This document shows positions 1 through 7,674 of a DNA stretch of 64,000 nucleotides, in pieces. Each line of letters begins with the position of its first letter. Within the stretch, counting starts at the first letter, position 1. This stretch comes from AWTP1-18 sp036504515. Lineage in GTDB: Bacteria; Pseudomonadota; Gammaproteobacteria; Burkholderiales; Rhodocyclaceae. A model generated the notes under the pieces. The model did not search any database and was not told the origin of the DNA. It saw only the letters and a list, made by a program, of their open reading frames with translations. Made by a program: the position numbers and the translations under genes. The stretch covers positions 186,001 through 250,000 of the forward strand of contig DASXVA010000012.1 of the NCBI GenBank assembly GCA_036504515.1, given 5' to 3'.

Positions 1-270
1 GAAATCCCCCTGCTGAATATCGTGCAGGAGACTGGACAGTTCTTCCCGTAGAAGCACTACATCAAGAGGTGGAGGCCCTCCCCGCTTGAGATCAGGTACC
101 TGGCAATAAATACAATGCCAATTACAGGCATTATTCGGATTAAGGTTAATCCCTATGGATACCCCTCCAGCCCGTCGTGACACGACTGGGTAGACGTAGG
201 TCATGCCAGCACTATCACGAGAGTGCTCAGTGACATTCAATAAGGTTGATTTAGTATCAATCACGGCCAT
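1..270 (-). CDS. radical SAM protein (N-terminal part, cut by window edge)
   Basis: The first 90 codons of a minus-strand gene start at the ATG at 268-270 and run off the left edge in frame. The translation contains INLNPNNACNWHCIYCQ, a CxxxCxxC [4Fe-4S] motif of the radical SAM superfamily. It is preceded by the VSRRAGG..GINLN context typical of COG0731-like Fe-S oxidoreductases. The substrate cannot be told from this fragment. It is divergent from queD, 37 bp apart, so a role near queuosine or tRNA modification is possible, but its motif surroundings do not look like classical QueE. No clear ribosome binding site precedes the ATG; the ATG at codon 23 is an alternative start. Confidence 0.75.
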   Translation of the reverse strand, partial: MAVIDTKSTLLNVTEHSRDSAGMTYVYPVVSRRAGGVSIGINLNPNNACNWHCIYCQVPDLKRGGPPPLDVVLLREELSSLLHDIQQGDF

Positions 271-307
271 CGGAAACGATCAGAAGCGGTAGAAGGGGGC
301 AGTTATA

Positions 308-781
308 ATGCCTTGCTCAAGCATAACATCCACCCTCATGCAGATCACCCGCCGCCTTGAATTCGATGCCGGACATCGCATTCCCAATCACCTGAGCCAA
401 TGCCGACACCTTCATGGTCACCGCTACGTGCTGGAGATCACTCTGCGGGGGAATGTCATTCAGGATGTGACATCGCCAGCCGATGGCATGCTGATGGATT
501 TCGGTGATGTCAAAACTATCGCAAAAACCCACGTAGTGGACAAATGGGACCATGCTTTCCTCGCCTGGAAAGACGATGCCCAGATCGTTGGCTTTCTCGC
601 CAGCATCCTCGGCCATAAAACGGTGCTGCTTGATGTTGTCCCTACGGCAGAAAATCTCGCTGCCACCGCCTTCGGCATTCTTGCTCCGCTATACGAAGAT
701 AGTTACGGCAACCATCTCAAGCTGGAAAGAGTTCGCCTGTATGAAACACCAAACTGCTGGGCGGATGCTTTTACTAGCTAG
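308..781 (+). CDS. queD: 6-carboxytetrahydropterin synthase (QueD/6-PTPS family)
   Basis: QueD converts 7,8-dihydroneopterin triphosphate to 6-carboxy-tetrahydropterin, an early step of queuosine synthesis. The sequence has LEFDAGHRI near the N-terminus and CRHLHGHRY, giving the zinc-binding histidines and the catalytic cysteine four residues before HGH. The length (157 aa, or 147 from the second Met) fits the family. Start choice is open. The ATG at 308 has a good ribosome binding site (AGAAGGGGG, 8 nt upstream). Homology favours the ATG at 338 (MQITRRLEF), and a TATAAT at 304-309 could be a -10 box serving that shorter form. The neighbouring divergent gene is a radical SAM protein. Confidence 0.88.
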   Translation: MPCSSITSTLMQITRRLEFDAGHRIPNHLSQCRHLHGHRYVLEITLRGNVIQDVTSPADGMLMDFGDVKTIAKTHVVDKWDHAFLAWKDDAQIVGFLASILGHKTVLLDVVPTAENLAATAFGILAPLYEDSYGNHLKLERVRLYETPNCWADAFTS

Positions 782-1020
782 CGAGATGACGCACCTCTAA
801 AGCCACTGCAAAACCACGCGACATTCCTTACCCGTGAAAAACCACACAAGTTACTCAGGATAATGCTTTACCGTTCTGCTGGTTAAGCATCAAGCTCTAG
901 CCAAGTTCGGAATAAGGTTTCCGCAAATGGGCACCCCGAATCAGCGGTATAGATATCGTTCATCCTTACTGCCTTTATTCAACAGGAAAAACAACATAGA
1001 ACAAAAGCAAGGAGGAGAAG

Positions 1021-1209
1021 ATGAGTAAAGCAGTAATTGAAGATTGGGATTTGTTTTACGCATATCTTGCCACGCAGCCATTGTGTAAATGGTCAGCGCA
1101 AAAACAACAACAGATCGCAAGAGGGGCCAATACGGAACAAAGTCGTTTTTCCCCTCAGCCGCAGAACAGCAATGCCGAACTTGCTGCGGCCCTCGCCCTA
1201 ATGTCGTGA
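1021..1209 (+). CDS. hypothetical small protein, 62 aa
   Basis: I do not recognise this protein. The ATG is directly preceded by a strong Shine-Dalgarno sequence (AAGGAGGAGAAG), which is the main reason to believe it. The product begins MSKAVIEDWDLFYAYLATQ, has no signal peptide or membrane segment, and ends in a Gln/Asn/Ala-rich tail. An overlapping open frame at 1089-1277 leaves room for a shifted or decayed reading frame. The 240 bp between queD and this ORF hold no other gene; an imperfect 10-bp hairpin lies at 863-890. Confidence 0.42.
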   Translation: MSKAVIEDWDLFYAYLATQPLCKWSAQKQQQIARGANTEQSRFSPQPQNSNAELAAALALMS

Positions 1210-1281
1210 TAGCAATACAGTCCAGTACAACCGAGGTTGACAAGCGACAAGCCAAGATAGTGACTGAGGTTGCATAAGCAT

Positions 1282-1322
1282 AAAAAAATGGGTTGATCCT
1301 GATGGATCAACCCATTAATTTT
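1282..1322 (-). terminator. Rho-independent terminator downstream of tRNA-Arg
   Basis: A 13-bp perfect stem (1287-1299 with 1304-1316) closes a TGAT loop. On the minus strand it is followed by a run of six T. The plus strand is also T-rich after the stem, so it may act in both directions. Confidence 0.85.
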
Positions 1323-1399
1323 TGGTGCGCCCGGAGAGATTCGAACTCCCTACCCCTTGGTTCGTAGCCAAGTACTCTATCCAGATGAGCTACGGGCGC
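1323..1399 (-). tRNA. tRNA-Arg (ACG)
   Basis: A complete 77-nt cloverleaf read on the minus strand. The acceptor stem is GCGCCCG/CGGGCGC, the D arm AGCTC..GAGT, the anticodon arm CTTGG-CTACGAA-CCAAG with anticodon ACG (read as ICG), and the T arm contains GTTCGAATC. The 3' CCA is encoded. A consensus promoter lies directly upstream and a terminator directly downstream, so it is a monocistronic transcript. Confidence 0.97.
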
Positions 1400-1413
1400 G
1401 GAAAGAAGGCAGC

Positions 1414-1441
1414 ATTATACAGAAAATATTTCTTTCGGCAA
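1414..1441 (-). promoter_or_regulatory. sigma-70 promoter of tRNA-Arg
   Basis: On the minus strand TTGCCG (1436-1441) and a perfect TATAAT (1414-1419) are separated by 16 bp and end 14 bp before the mature tRNA 5' end. Confidence 0.75.
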
Positions 1442-1467
1442 GTGTCTAGCCAAGATAATCCGCGATT

Positions 1468-1740
1468 TCAGCGCTGAGGAATCTGCACAAAAAGCTCGCC
1501 CTCCTTGACCAACCCCAGCTCGTACCGAGCACGCTCTTCAATAGCTTCATAACCCGACTTCAGATCACGAACTTCCGCCTCAAGACCGGCGTTACGTTGT
1601 TCAAGTTTTTGATTTTCTGTACGCTGAGCTTTCAACTGCTGGTCCATCTCCCAGACCCGGTACCAGCCGCCTTTGCCTAACCACAGTGGATACTGCAGTA
1701 AGGCAATCATGGCAACCAGCACCAAGGTGGGCCAACGCAT
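1468..1740 (-). CDS. ftsB: cell division protein FtsB
   Basis: A 90-aa single-pass inner-membrane protein with the FtsB layout. There is a very short cytoplasmic N-terminus, one transmembrane helix at about residues 4-20 (LVLVAMIALLQYPLW), and a periplasmic coiled coil from about 30 to 70 (QQLKAQRTENQKLEQRNAGLEAEV). A C-terminal segment follows with the family pattern ARYELGLVKEGELFVQI. FtsB pairs with FtsL and FtsQ in the divisome and helps activate septal peptidoglycan synthesis. It starts 4 nt after the stop of eno and is the last gene of pyrG-kdsA-eno-ftsB, an arrangement common in beta- and gammaproteobacteria. Confidence 0.95.
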   Translation of the reverse strand: MRWPTLVLVAMIALLQYPLWLGKGGWYRVWEMDQQLKAQRTENQKLEQRNAGLEAEVRDLKSGYEAIEERARYELGLVKEGELFVQIPQR

Positions 1741-1744
1741 GAAG

Positions 1745-3031
1745 TTACTTGCGCAGGTTGTAGAAGGTAGAGATGCCAGGATAAGTTACAGCATCACCCA
1801 GGTCTTCTTCGATCCGCAGCAACTGGTTGTACTTGGAGATACGATCAGAACGAGACAGGGAGCCGGTCTTGATCTGGCCAGCATTGAGGCCTACAGCAAT
1901 ATCGGCAATCGTTGAATCATCAGTCTCGCCGGAGCGGTGGGAAATCACGTTGGTGTAACCGGCGCGCTTTGCCATTTCAACAGCAGCGAAGGTTTCGGTC
2001 AGAGTGCCGATCTGGTTGATCTTGATCAGGATGGAGTTGGCAACGCCTTTGCTGATGCCTTCCTTGAGAATCTTGGGATTGGTAACGAAGAGGTCATCGC
2101 CGACGATCTGGACGTTCTTGCCCAGTTTGTCGGTGAGAATCTTCCAACCATTCCAGTCGGCTTCGGCCATGCCGTCTTCAATACTGATGATGGGGTACTT
2201 GCTGGCCAAGGTAGCCAGATAGTCAGCAAAGCCTTCGGAGCTCAACTCAAGCTTCTCGGAAGCCAGCACATACTTGCCGTCCTTGTAGAACTCAGAACTG
2301 GCGCAGTCCAGGGCCAACACGACGTCCTGCCCAGCAGTGTAGCCAGCAACTTCGATAGCTTTCAGGATCAGTTCAATCGCTTCATCGTTGCCAGACACAT
2401 TGGGCGCAAAACCACCTTCGTCACCAACGGTAGTGGGATAGCCCTTCTTGTCCACCAATTTCTTCAAGTGATGGAATACTTCGGCACCACAGCGCAGAGC
2501 TTCGCGGAAGCTCTTTGCACCCACGGGCATGATCATGAATTCCTGGATGTCCAGATTGTTATTGGCATGGGCGCCACCATTAATGACATTCATCATTGGC
2601 ACCGGCATGGTCATAGGGCCAGAGCCGCCAAAGTAACGATACAGGGGAAGACCAGCTTCTTCAGCAGCAGCCTTGGCAACAGCCATGGAGACAGCCAACA
2701 TGGCATTAGCGCCAAGACGGGACTTGTTCTCGGTGCCATCCAGATCGATCAAAGTCTTGTCGATAAATGCCTGCTCTTCAGCATCAAGACCAAGAATGGC
2801 TTCGGAGATTTCAGTGTTTACATTCTCGACAGCTTGCAGAACACCCTTGCCCAAATAGCGAGCACCGTCACCATCACGCAACTCAATAGCTTCACGAGAA
2901 CCGGTGGAGGCACCGGAGGGAACGGCTGCGCGCCCCATGACACCAGATTCCAGCAGCACATCGGCTTCGACAGTGGGATTACCGCGTGAGTCAAGAATTT
3001 CACGGGCGATGACATCAACAATTGCGCTCAT
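1745..3031 (-). CDS. eno: enolase
   Basis: Phosphopyruvate hydratase, interconverting 2-phosphoglycerate and phosphoenolpyruvate in the cytoplasm. The translation (428 aa) is collinear with bacterial enolases: N-terminal IVDVIAREILDSRGNPTVE, the VGDEGGFAPN loop, SIEDGMAE, the VGDDLFVTN metal-ligand segment, KINQIGTLTE with the catalytic lysine, and SHRSGETDD near the C-terminus. I place the start at the ATG at 3029-3031 because GAGG sits 7 nt upstream; the frame is open two codons further to a TTG. It lies 28 nt downstream of kdsA and 4 nt upstream of ftsB. Confidence 0.98.
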   Translation of the reverse strand: MSAIVDVIAREILDSRGNPTVEADVLLESGVMGRAAVPSGASTGSREAIELRDGDGARYLGKGVLQAVENVNTEISEAILGLDAEEQAFIDKTLIDLDGTENKSRLGANAMLAVSMAVAKAAAEEAGLPLYRYFGGSGPMTMPVPMMNVINGGAHANNNLDIQEFMIMPVGAKSFREALRCGAEVFHHLKKLVDKKGYPTTVGDEGGFAPNVSGNDEAIELILKAIEVAGYTAGQDVVLALDCASSEFYKDGKYVLASEKLELSSEGFADYLATLASKYPIISIEDGMAEADWNGWKILTDKLGKNVQIVGDDLFVTNPKILKEGISKGVANSILIKINQIGTLTETFAAVEMAKRAGYTNVISHRSGETDDSTIADIAVGLNAGQIKTGSLSRSDRISKYNQLLRIEEDLGDAVTYPGISTFYNLRK

Positions 3032-3059
3032 GAGCAAACCTCAAAATGGAAAGTTGTAA

Positions 3060-3887
3060 TTAGATAATGCCTGGCTGTTTCACCAGGTCGTCAATGGATT
3101 TCAATGTGGCGAGCAATGCTTTCAACTGTCCGAGGGGCCAGGCATTGGGACCATCAGACCACGCCTTGGCGGGGTCTGGATGTGTCTCCATAAACAAGCC
3201 TGCAACACCCACGGCAACGGCTGCCCGCGATAGCACGGGAACAAATTCACGTTGCCCACCAGAACTGCTGCCCTGCCCTCCCGGTAATTGCACCGAGTGA
3301 GTTGCATCGAATACCACGGGGCAGTTTGTCTCCCGCATGATGGCGAGAGAACGCATATCGGAAACCAGATTGTTGTAACCGAAGGAAGCACCACGTTCGC
3401 AGACCATGATGCTATCCGCGCCGCCATTGGCTTCCTTGGCCTTGGCCACGACATGCTTCATGTCACCGGGGGCAAGAAACTGCCCTTTTTTGATATTCAC
3501 CGGCTTGCCAGAGGCTGCGCAAGCATGGATGAAATCTGTTTGGCGGCAAAGAAAAGCGGGCGTTTGCAGCACATCCACCACAGAGGCGACTGCTGGCACT
3601 TCCTGCTCGGTATGGACATCGGTAAGCACGGGCACGCCGATCTGTTTTTTCACCTCAGCCAGAATATCCAATCCGGCATTCATACCGGGGCCGCGGGGCG
3701 ATGTGCCGGAACTGCGATTGGCCTTGTCGTAAGAGGATTTGTAGATGAAGGGAATACCCAGTTCAGTACAAATCTCTTTGAGTTGACCAGCAGTATCCAG
3801 CGCCATCTGCCTGGACTCAATGACGCAGGGTCCGGCGATCAGGAAGAAGGGCCGATCCGACCCAACTTCGAAGCCACAAAGCTTCAC
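3060..3887 (-). CDS. kdsA: 3-deoxy-8-phosphooctulonate synthase (KDO-8-P synthase)
   Basis: KdsA condenses phosphoenolpyruvate with arabinose 5-phosphate to give KDO-8-phosphate for the lipopolysaccharide inner core. The 275-aa product has KSSYDKANRSS and the C-terminal METHPDPAKAWSDGPNAWPL pattern of the family. The N-terminal motif reads AGPCVIES. Its cysteine lies where the metal-independent enzymes of E. coli type carry asparagine (GMNVLES), so this looks like a metal-dependent class II enzyme; that is inference from family knowledge. Translation starts at GTG (3885-3887), overlapping the pyrG stop by 4 nt (GTGA), with GGAG 9 nt upstream. Confidence 0.96.
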   Translation of the reverse strand: MKLCGFEVGSDRPFFLIAGPCVIESRQMALDTAGQLKEICTELGIPFIYKSSYDKANRSSGTSPRGPGMNAGLDILAEVKKQIGVPVLTDVHTEQEVPAVASVVDVLQTPAFLCRQTDFIHACAASGKPVNIKKGQFLAPGDMKHVVAKAKEANGGADSIMVCERGASFGYNNLVSDMRSLAIMRETNCPVVFDATHSVQLPGGQGSSSGGQREFVPVLSRAAVAVGVAGLFMETHPDPAKAWSDGPNAWPLGQLKALLATLKSIDDLVKQPGII

Positions 3888-5518
3888 GCCTTCTTACTCC
3901 GCTGCACCAATGCCGCCTTTACATAGGCGATGAAAAGCGGGTGGCCCGTACGTGGATTACTGGTGAATTCCGGATGGAACTGACAGCCGACAAACCAAGG
4001 GTGATCCGGCAATTCCACCATTTCACAGAGATCGGTCACCGGTGCGCGACCAGCAACACGCAGGCCCTTCTCTTCAAGCTGCGCCAACAATGTGTTGTTA
4101 ACTTCGTAGCGATGACGATGACGTTCGGTGATCTCGGCAGCACCATAGACCTCACGAGCCAGAGAGCCTTCTTTCAGCTGACAGACTTGACCGCCAAGAC
4201 GCATAGTGCCGCCCAGGTCAGAGTTTTCGTCGCGCTTTTCAATCTTGCCGCTACGATCTTTCCACTCGGTAATCAGGCCGATTACCGGGAAAGGAGTGTC
4301 CTTGACGAACTCAGTGGAATGGGCACCAGTCATACCTGCGACGTCACGAGCAAACTCGACGACGGCCAACTGCATGCCCAAACAGATACCCAAGTAAGGA
4401 ACCTTGTTTTCCCGGGCATAGCGAATCGCAGCAATCTTGCCTTCAGTACCGCGCCGACCAAAGCCGCCAGGAACGAGAATCGCGTCCATGGGCTTGAGGA
4501 TGGCCTCCGGCCCCTTTTGCTCGATTTCTTCAGAATCGATGTAATGGATGTTCACCTTGCTGCGCGTATGCAGGCCAGCATGGTTGATGGCTTCGATCAG
4601 TGACTTGTAGGACTCGGTCAAATCCACGTATTTGCCAACAAAGGCAATCTCGACCGTGTGATCAGGATGCTCCAGAGCATCTACCAGCTTGTTCCAAATG
4701 GACAGGTCGGCAGCCTTGGCCAGAATATCCAGCTTGTGACAGACGATCTGATCAAGCATCTGACCATGCAGCATGGCGGGAATCTTGTAGATACTGTCCG
4801 CATCCACCACAGAGATCACCGCTTCCGGCAACACATTGGTAAACAACGCGATCTTGCGCTTTTCCTCTTCAGGAACTTCCCGGTCAGCCCGGCATAGCAA
4901 CACATCGGGCTGAATGCCAATTTCCCGCAGTTCCTTGACGGAGTGCTGGGTCGGCTTGGTTTTCAGTTCCCCTGCCGTAGGAATGTAGGGCAGCAGTGTC
5001 AGGTGGATATAACAGGCGTTGTTCCGGCCCTCCTCAATACCCATCTGACGGATGGCTTCAAGAAAGGGAAGGGATTCGATATCGCCGACAGTCCCGCCAA
5101 CTTCAACAATAGCCACGTCAGCGCCCTGGGCACCACGCTTGATGTTGAGTTTGATTTCGTCGGTGATATGGGGAATCACCTGGACAGTTTTGCCCAGATA
5201 TTCGCCTCGCCGTTCCTTCTTGATCACGGACTCGTAAACCTGTCCGGTCGTGAAGTTATTGGCCTTGGACATCTTGGCGCTGGTGAAACGCTCATAGTGG
5301 CCCAAATCCAGGTCAGTTTCAGCGCCGTCTTCTGTGACGAACACTTCACCGTGCTGGAAAGGGCTCATGGTGCCCGGGTCAACGTTGATGTAAGGATCTA
5401 GTTTAAGGTGGGTGACCTTGATTCCGCGGGATTCAAGAATTGCACCCAAAGATGCGGCGGCGATGCCTTTGCCCAGACTGGACACAACACCGCCGGTGAC
5501 GAATACAAATTTGGTCAT
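3884..5518 (-). CDS. pyrG: CTP synthase
   Basis: CTP synthase aminates UTP to CTP using glutamine. The 544-aa protein has both domains. The N-terminal synthetase carries the P-loop region VTGGVVSSLGKGI and the DPYINVDPGTMSP segment. A class I glutamine amidotransferase follows, with LGICLGMQ holding the nucleophilic cysteine at about residue 380 and CQFHPEF providing the His-Glu pair near the end. It is the first gene of the minus-strand pyrG-kdsA-eno-ftsB run. Its upstream region, shared with tyrB, is about 215 bp long and AT-rich, and probably holds both promoters; I cannot fix them with confidence. Confidence 0.98.
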   Translation of the reverse strand: MTKFVFVTGGVVSSLGKGIAAASLGAILESRGIKVTHLKLDPYINVDPGTMSPFQHGEVFVTEDGAETDLDLGHYERFTSAKMSKANNFTTGQVYESVIKKERRGEYLGKTVQVIPHITDEIKLNIKRGAQGADVAIVEVGGTVGDIESLPFLEAIRQMGIEEGRNNACYIHLTLLPYIPTAGELKTKPTQHSVKELREIGIQPDVLLCRADREVPEEEKRKIALFTNVLPEAVISVVDADSIYKIPAMLHGQMLDQIVCHKLDILAKAADLSIWNKLVDALEHPDHTVEIAFVGKYVDLTESYKSLIEAINHAGLHTRSKVNIHYIDSEEIEQKGPEAILKPMDAILVPGGFGRRGTEGKIAAIRYARENKVPYLGICLGMQLAVVEFARDVAGMTGAHSTEFVKDTPFPVIGLITEWKDRSGKIEKRDENSDLGGTMRLGGQVCQLKEGSLAREVYGAAEITERHRHRYEVNNTLLAQLEEKGLRVAGRAPVTDLCEMVELPDHPWFVGCQFHPEFTSNPRTGHPLFIAYVKAALVQRSKKA

Positions 5519-5734
5519 GGAATTTGCTGCAGCGGGAAAGCCGCATGATACCGGAAATGCCCCCCTCTTCTCAATGGGCAGAAGACATGAGTTATGCTTT
5601 TTCTACTTGAAACCCTAACTAAATAGCCAACAAATCAGGGGATTAATCGCGGTATGATTACGCCCCTTTTCATCGCAGCAGCAATGTTTCCCACTGCTGT
5701 TCCTCATCGCAAATCCCGCTTTCTGGAGCACTTG

Positions 5735-6940
5735 ATGACTTCCTCGCTTTTCGCATCTGTAGAACTGGCCCCTCGCGATCCCATCCTTGGCCTGAACGAA
5801 GCCTTTAACGCCGACACCCGCTCCACCAAGGTCAATCTCGGCGTTGGCGTCTACTACGATGACAACGGCAAACTCCCCCTACTGGCTGCGGTCAAGGCTG
5901 CTGAAAAAGCCCGTCTTGAAACCATGCCTGCCCGTGGCTACCAGCCTATTGAAGGCCCTGCCAGCTACAACCAGGCAGTACAAAACCTTGTTTTCGGTGC
6001 TACCAGCCCGTTGGTTACGGAAAAGCGTGTCATTACAATTGAAGCCCTTGGCGGTACTGGCGCACTGAAAATCGGTGCTGACTTCCTCAAGCGCCTCAAA
6101 CCCACAGCCAAGGTTTTGATCAGCGACCCCAGCTGGGAAAATCATCGCGCCCTGTTTGAATCTGCCGGTTTTGAAGTGGGCACCTACGCTTACTACGATG
6201 CCGCCACCCAAGGCGTTAACTTTGAAGGCATGAAGGCTAGCCTTAACAGTGCTGCCGCTGACACTATTCTCGTCCTCCACGCCTGTTGCCATAACCCGAC
6301 CGGCGCTGACCTGACGGAAGCCCAGTGGAAGGAAGTGGTCGAGATCATCAAAGCAAAAAATCTCATTGCCTTCATCGACATGGCCTATCAGGGCTTTGCC
6401 GAAGGCATTGATGCCGATGCCGCCGCGCTCAAACTGTTTGCAGCGTCTGGCCTGCAATATTTCGTGTCCAGCTCTTTCTCCAAATCGTTTTCCCTTTACG
6501 GCGAACGTGTTGGCGCCCTTTCTGTTGTCACTTCCAGCGCAGAAGAAGCTGTCCGCGTCATGTCCCAGGTAAAGCGCGTCGTCCGCACCAACTACTCCAA
6601 TCCTCCCACCCATGGTGGCGCCATTGTTGCCACAGTTCTGTCCAGCCCTGAACTGCGCAAGCAATGGGAAGACGAACTCTCCGGCATGCGCGACCGTATC
6701 CGTCAAATGCGTACCAGCCTGGTAGAAAAACTCCAGGCACGCGGTGTTGCGATTGACGTGACCTTCATCAATCGCCAGCGCGGCATGTTCTCCTATACTG
6801 GCCTTTCCGCCGCTCAGGTTGAACGTCTCAAGACCGAGTTCGGTATCTACGCGGTGGGTACTGGTCGGATTTGCGTTGCCGCTCTCAACACCAAGAACAT
6901 CGACTATGTGGCCGATGCAATTGCGACCGTTTTGAAGTAA
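5735..6940 (+). CDS. tyrB: aromatic amino acid aminotransferase (class I)
   Basis: A PLP-dependent class I aminotransferase of the aspartate/aromatic subgroup, moving the amino group between aromatic amino acids or aspartate and 2-oxoglutarate. The 401-aa protein has NLGVGVYYDDNGKLPLL, HACCHNPTGADLT, FIDMAYQGFA, and SSSFSKSFSLYGERVG with the Schiff-base lysine. FSYTGL and the terminal arginine segment ICVAALN follow. The ATG at 5735 (MTSSLF) is chosen because GGAG lies 6 nt upstream and homologues begin here; the frame extends to 5654 without a ribosome binding site. TyrB or AspC specificity cannot be separated with certainty. It ends 61 nt before tRNA-Asn, which has its own promoter. Confidence 0.92.
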   Translation: MTSSLFASVELAPRDPILGLNEAFNADTRSTKVNLGVGVYYDDNGKLPLLAAVKAAEKARLETMPARGYQPIEGPASYNQAVQNLVFGATSPLVTEKRVITIEALGGTGALKIGADFLKRLKPTAKVLISDPSWENHRALFESAGFEVGTYAYYDAATQGVNFEGMKASLNSAAADTILVLHACCHNPTGADLTEAQWKEVVEIIKAKNLIAFIDMAYQGFAEGIDADAAALKLFAASGLQYFVSSSFSKSFSLYGERVGALSVVTSSAEEAVRVMSQVKRVVRTNYSNPPTHGGAIVATVLSSPELRKQWEDELSGMRDRIRQMRTSLVEKLQARGVAIDVTFINRQRGMFSYTGLSAAQVERLKTEFGIYAVGTGRICVAALNTKNIDYVADAIATVLK

Positions 6941-6957
6941 AAAAATAAGCAAAAGTC

Positions 6958-6986
6958 TTGCACGACTAAAGAGGTGCGGCTATAAT
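6958..6986 (+). promoter_or_regulatory. sigma-70 promoter of tRNA-Asn
   Basis: TTGCAC (6958-6963) and a perfect TATAAT (6981-6986) with a 17-bp spacer stand 14 bp before the mature tRNA end. Confidence 0.85.
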
Positions 6987-7000
6987 CCGCGCCTCGCAAT

Positions 7001-7076
7001 TCCCCGATAGCTCAGTCGGTAGAGCGCCGGACTGTTAATCCGTAGGTCGTTGGTTCGAGCCCAACTCGGGGAGCCA
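7001..7076 (+). tRNA. tRNA-Asn (GTT)
   Basis: A complete 76-nt tRNA with acceptor stem TCCCCGA/TCGGGGA, D arm AGCTCAGTCGGTAGAGC, anticodon loop CTGTTAA with anticodon GTT, T arm GTTGG-TTCGAGC-CCAAC and encoded CCA. The promoter at 6958-6986 and the terminator at 7083-7119 show that it is transcribed alone. Confidence 0.97.
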
Positions 7077-7082
7077 AAATCA

Positions 7083-7119
7083 GACAAAGCCCAATCCAAA
7101 AGATTGGGCTTTGTCTTTT
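7083..7119 (+). terminator. Rho-independent terminator after tRNA-Asn
   Basis: A 14-bp perfect stem (7083-7096 with 7102-7115) encloses a CAAAA loop and is followed by TTTT, starting 7 nt after the tRNA CCA. Confidence 0.9.
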
Positions 7120-7175
7120 GTGCCGCGCGTATCATCCCTAGCTATCCACATCAAATCTGGTTACTCATCACCTCC

Positions 7176-7604
7176 ATGATCGTGCTGAATTTATCCTGTG
7201 AGCAGGGCCATCACTTTGAAGGCTGGTTCCCTTCCTCTGAAGCGTTCGAAAGCCAATGCCAGCGGTCGCTGGTTTCTTGCACCGTGTGCGCTTCAACTGA
7301 AATAACCCGGCTGCCATCTAGCCCCCGCATTAGTAAAGGTGCCACTGAGCCTGTCGAAACGGAGGCAACAATGAAGCCGACAAAAGAAGCTGTCGCAACC
7401 GTCTTAAACGCTATTGCGAAAATTGCATCCGAATGCGAAAACGTTGATCAGGATTTTCCTGATGAAGTCCGCAAGATCCACTACGGAGAAACAGCTCCCC
7501 GCAATATTCGTGGAATAGCCACAGTGGAGGAAACGCTGGAGATGCTTGAGGAGGGTATTCCCCTACTCCCCTTGCCCGTACCGCCCAAGGGTGAAACCCA
7601 CTGA
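7176..7604 (+). CDS. DUF1178 family protein
   Basis: A 142-aa protein that begins MIVLNLSCEQGHHFEGWF, the standard opening of the DUF1178 family. Cysteine pairs near the N-terminus (SCEQGH and SCTVC) suggest a small zinc ribbon; the C-terminal half is an acidic helical region (GIATVEETLEMLEEGIPLLPLP). The function is unknown. I start at the ATG at 7176; the frame is open back into tRNA-Asn and its terminator, which cannot be coding. The gene ends in front of a long bidirectional terminator shared with the convergent ppk2. Confidence 0.85.
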   Translation: MIVLNLSCEQGHHFEGWFPSSEAFESQCQRSLVSCTVCASTEITRLPSSPRISKGATEPVETEATMKPTKEAVATVLNAIAKIASECENVDQDFPDEVRKIHYGETAPRNIRGIATVEETLEMLEEGIPLLPLPVPPKGETH

Positions 7605-7614
7605 CGACATTGCC

Positions 7615-7664
7615 ACTGAACAAATAAAAAGCCCGCGATGATGCGGGCTTTTTATTTGTTCAGT
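7615..7664. terminator. bidirectional terminator, 22-bp perfect stem
   Basis: The arms 7615-7636 and 7643-7664 are perfectly complementary around a GATGAT loop. The GC core (GCCCGC/GCGGGC) is flanked by A runs on the left and T runs on the right, so it works for the DUF1178 gene (plus) and for ppk2 (minus), which converge here. Confidence 0.92.
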
Positions 7665-7674
7665 CAGTGACTCA

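Noticed and set aside
863..890. Imperfect hairpin downstream of queD as a terminator
   Set aside because: It has an internal mismatch and no U tract; not strong enough to call.
1937..2989. A 350-codon plus-strand frame opposite eno
   Set aside because: Antisense shadow of enolase, with no motif of any family.
5608..5624. 17-nt identity (TTGAAACCCTAACTAAA) between the pyrG/tyrB interval and panC near 61562
   Set aside because: A match of this length is expected with appreciable chance in a window of this size; the flanks do not match and no repeat structure is seen.
7050..7175. N-terminal extension of the DUF1178 reading frame into tRNA-Asn
   Set aside because: The stretch covers the tRNA T arm and its terminator; homologues begin at the ATG at 7176.
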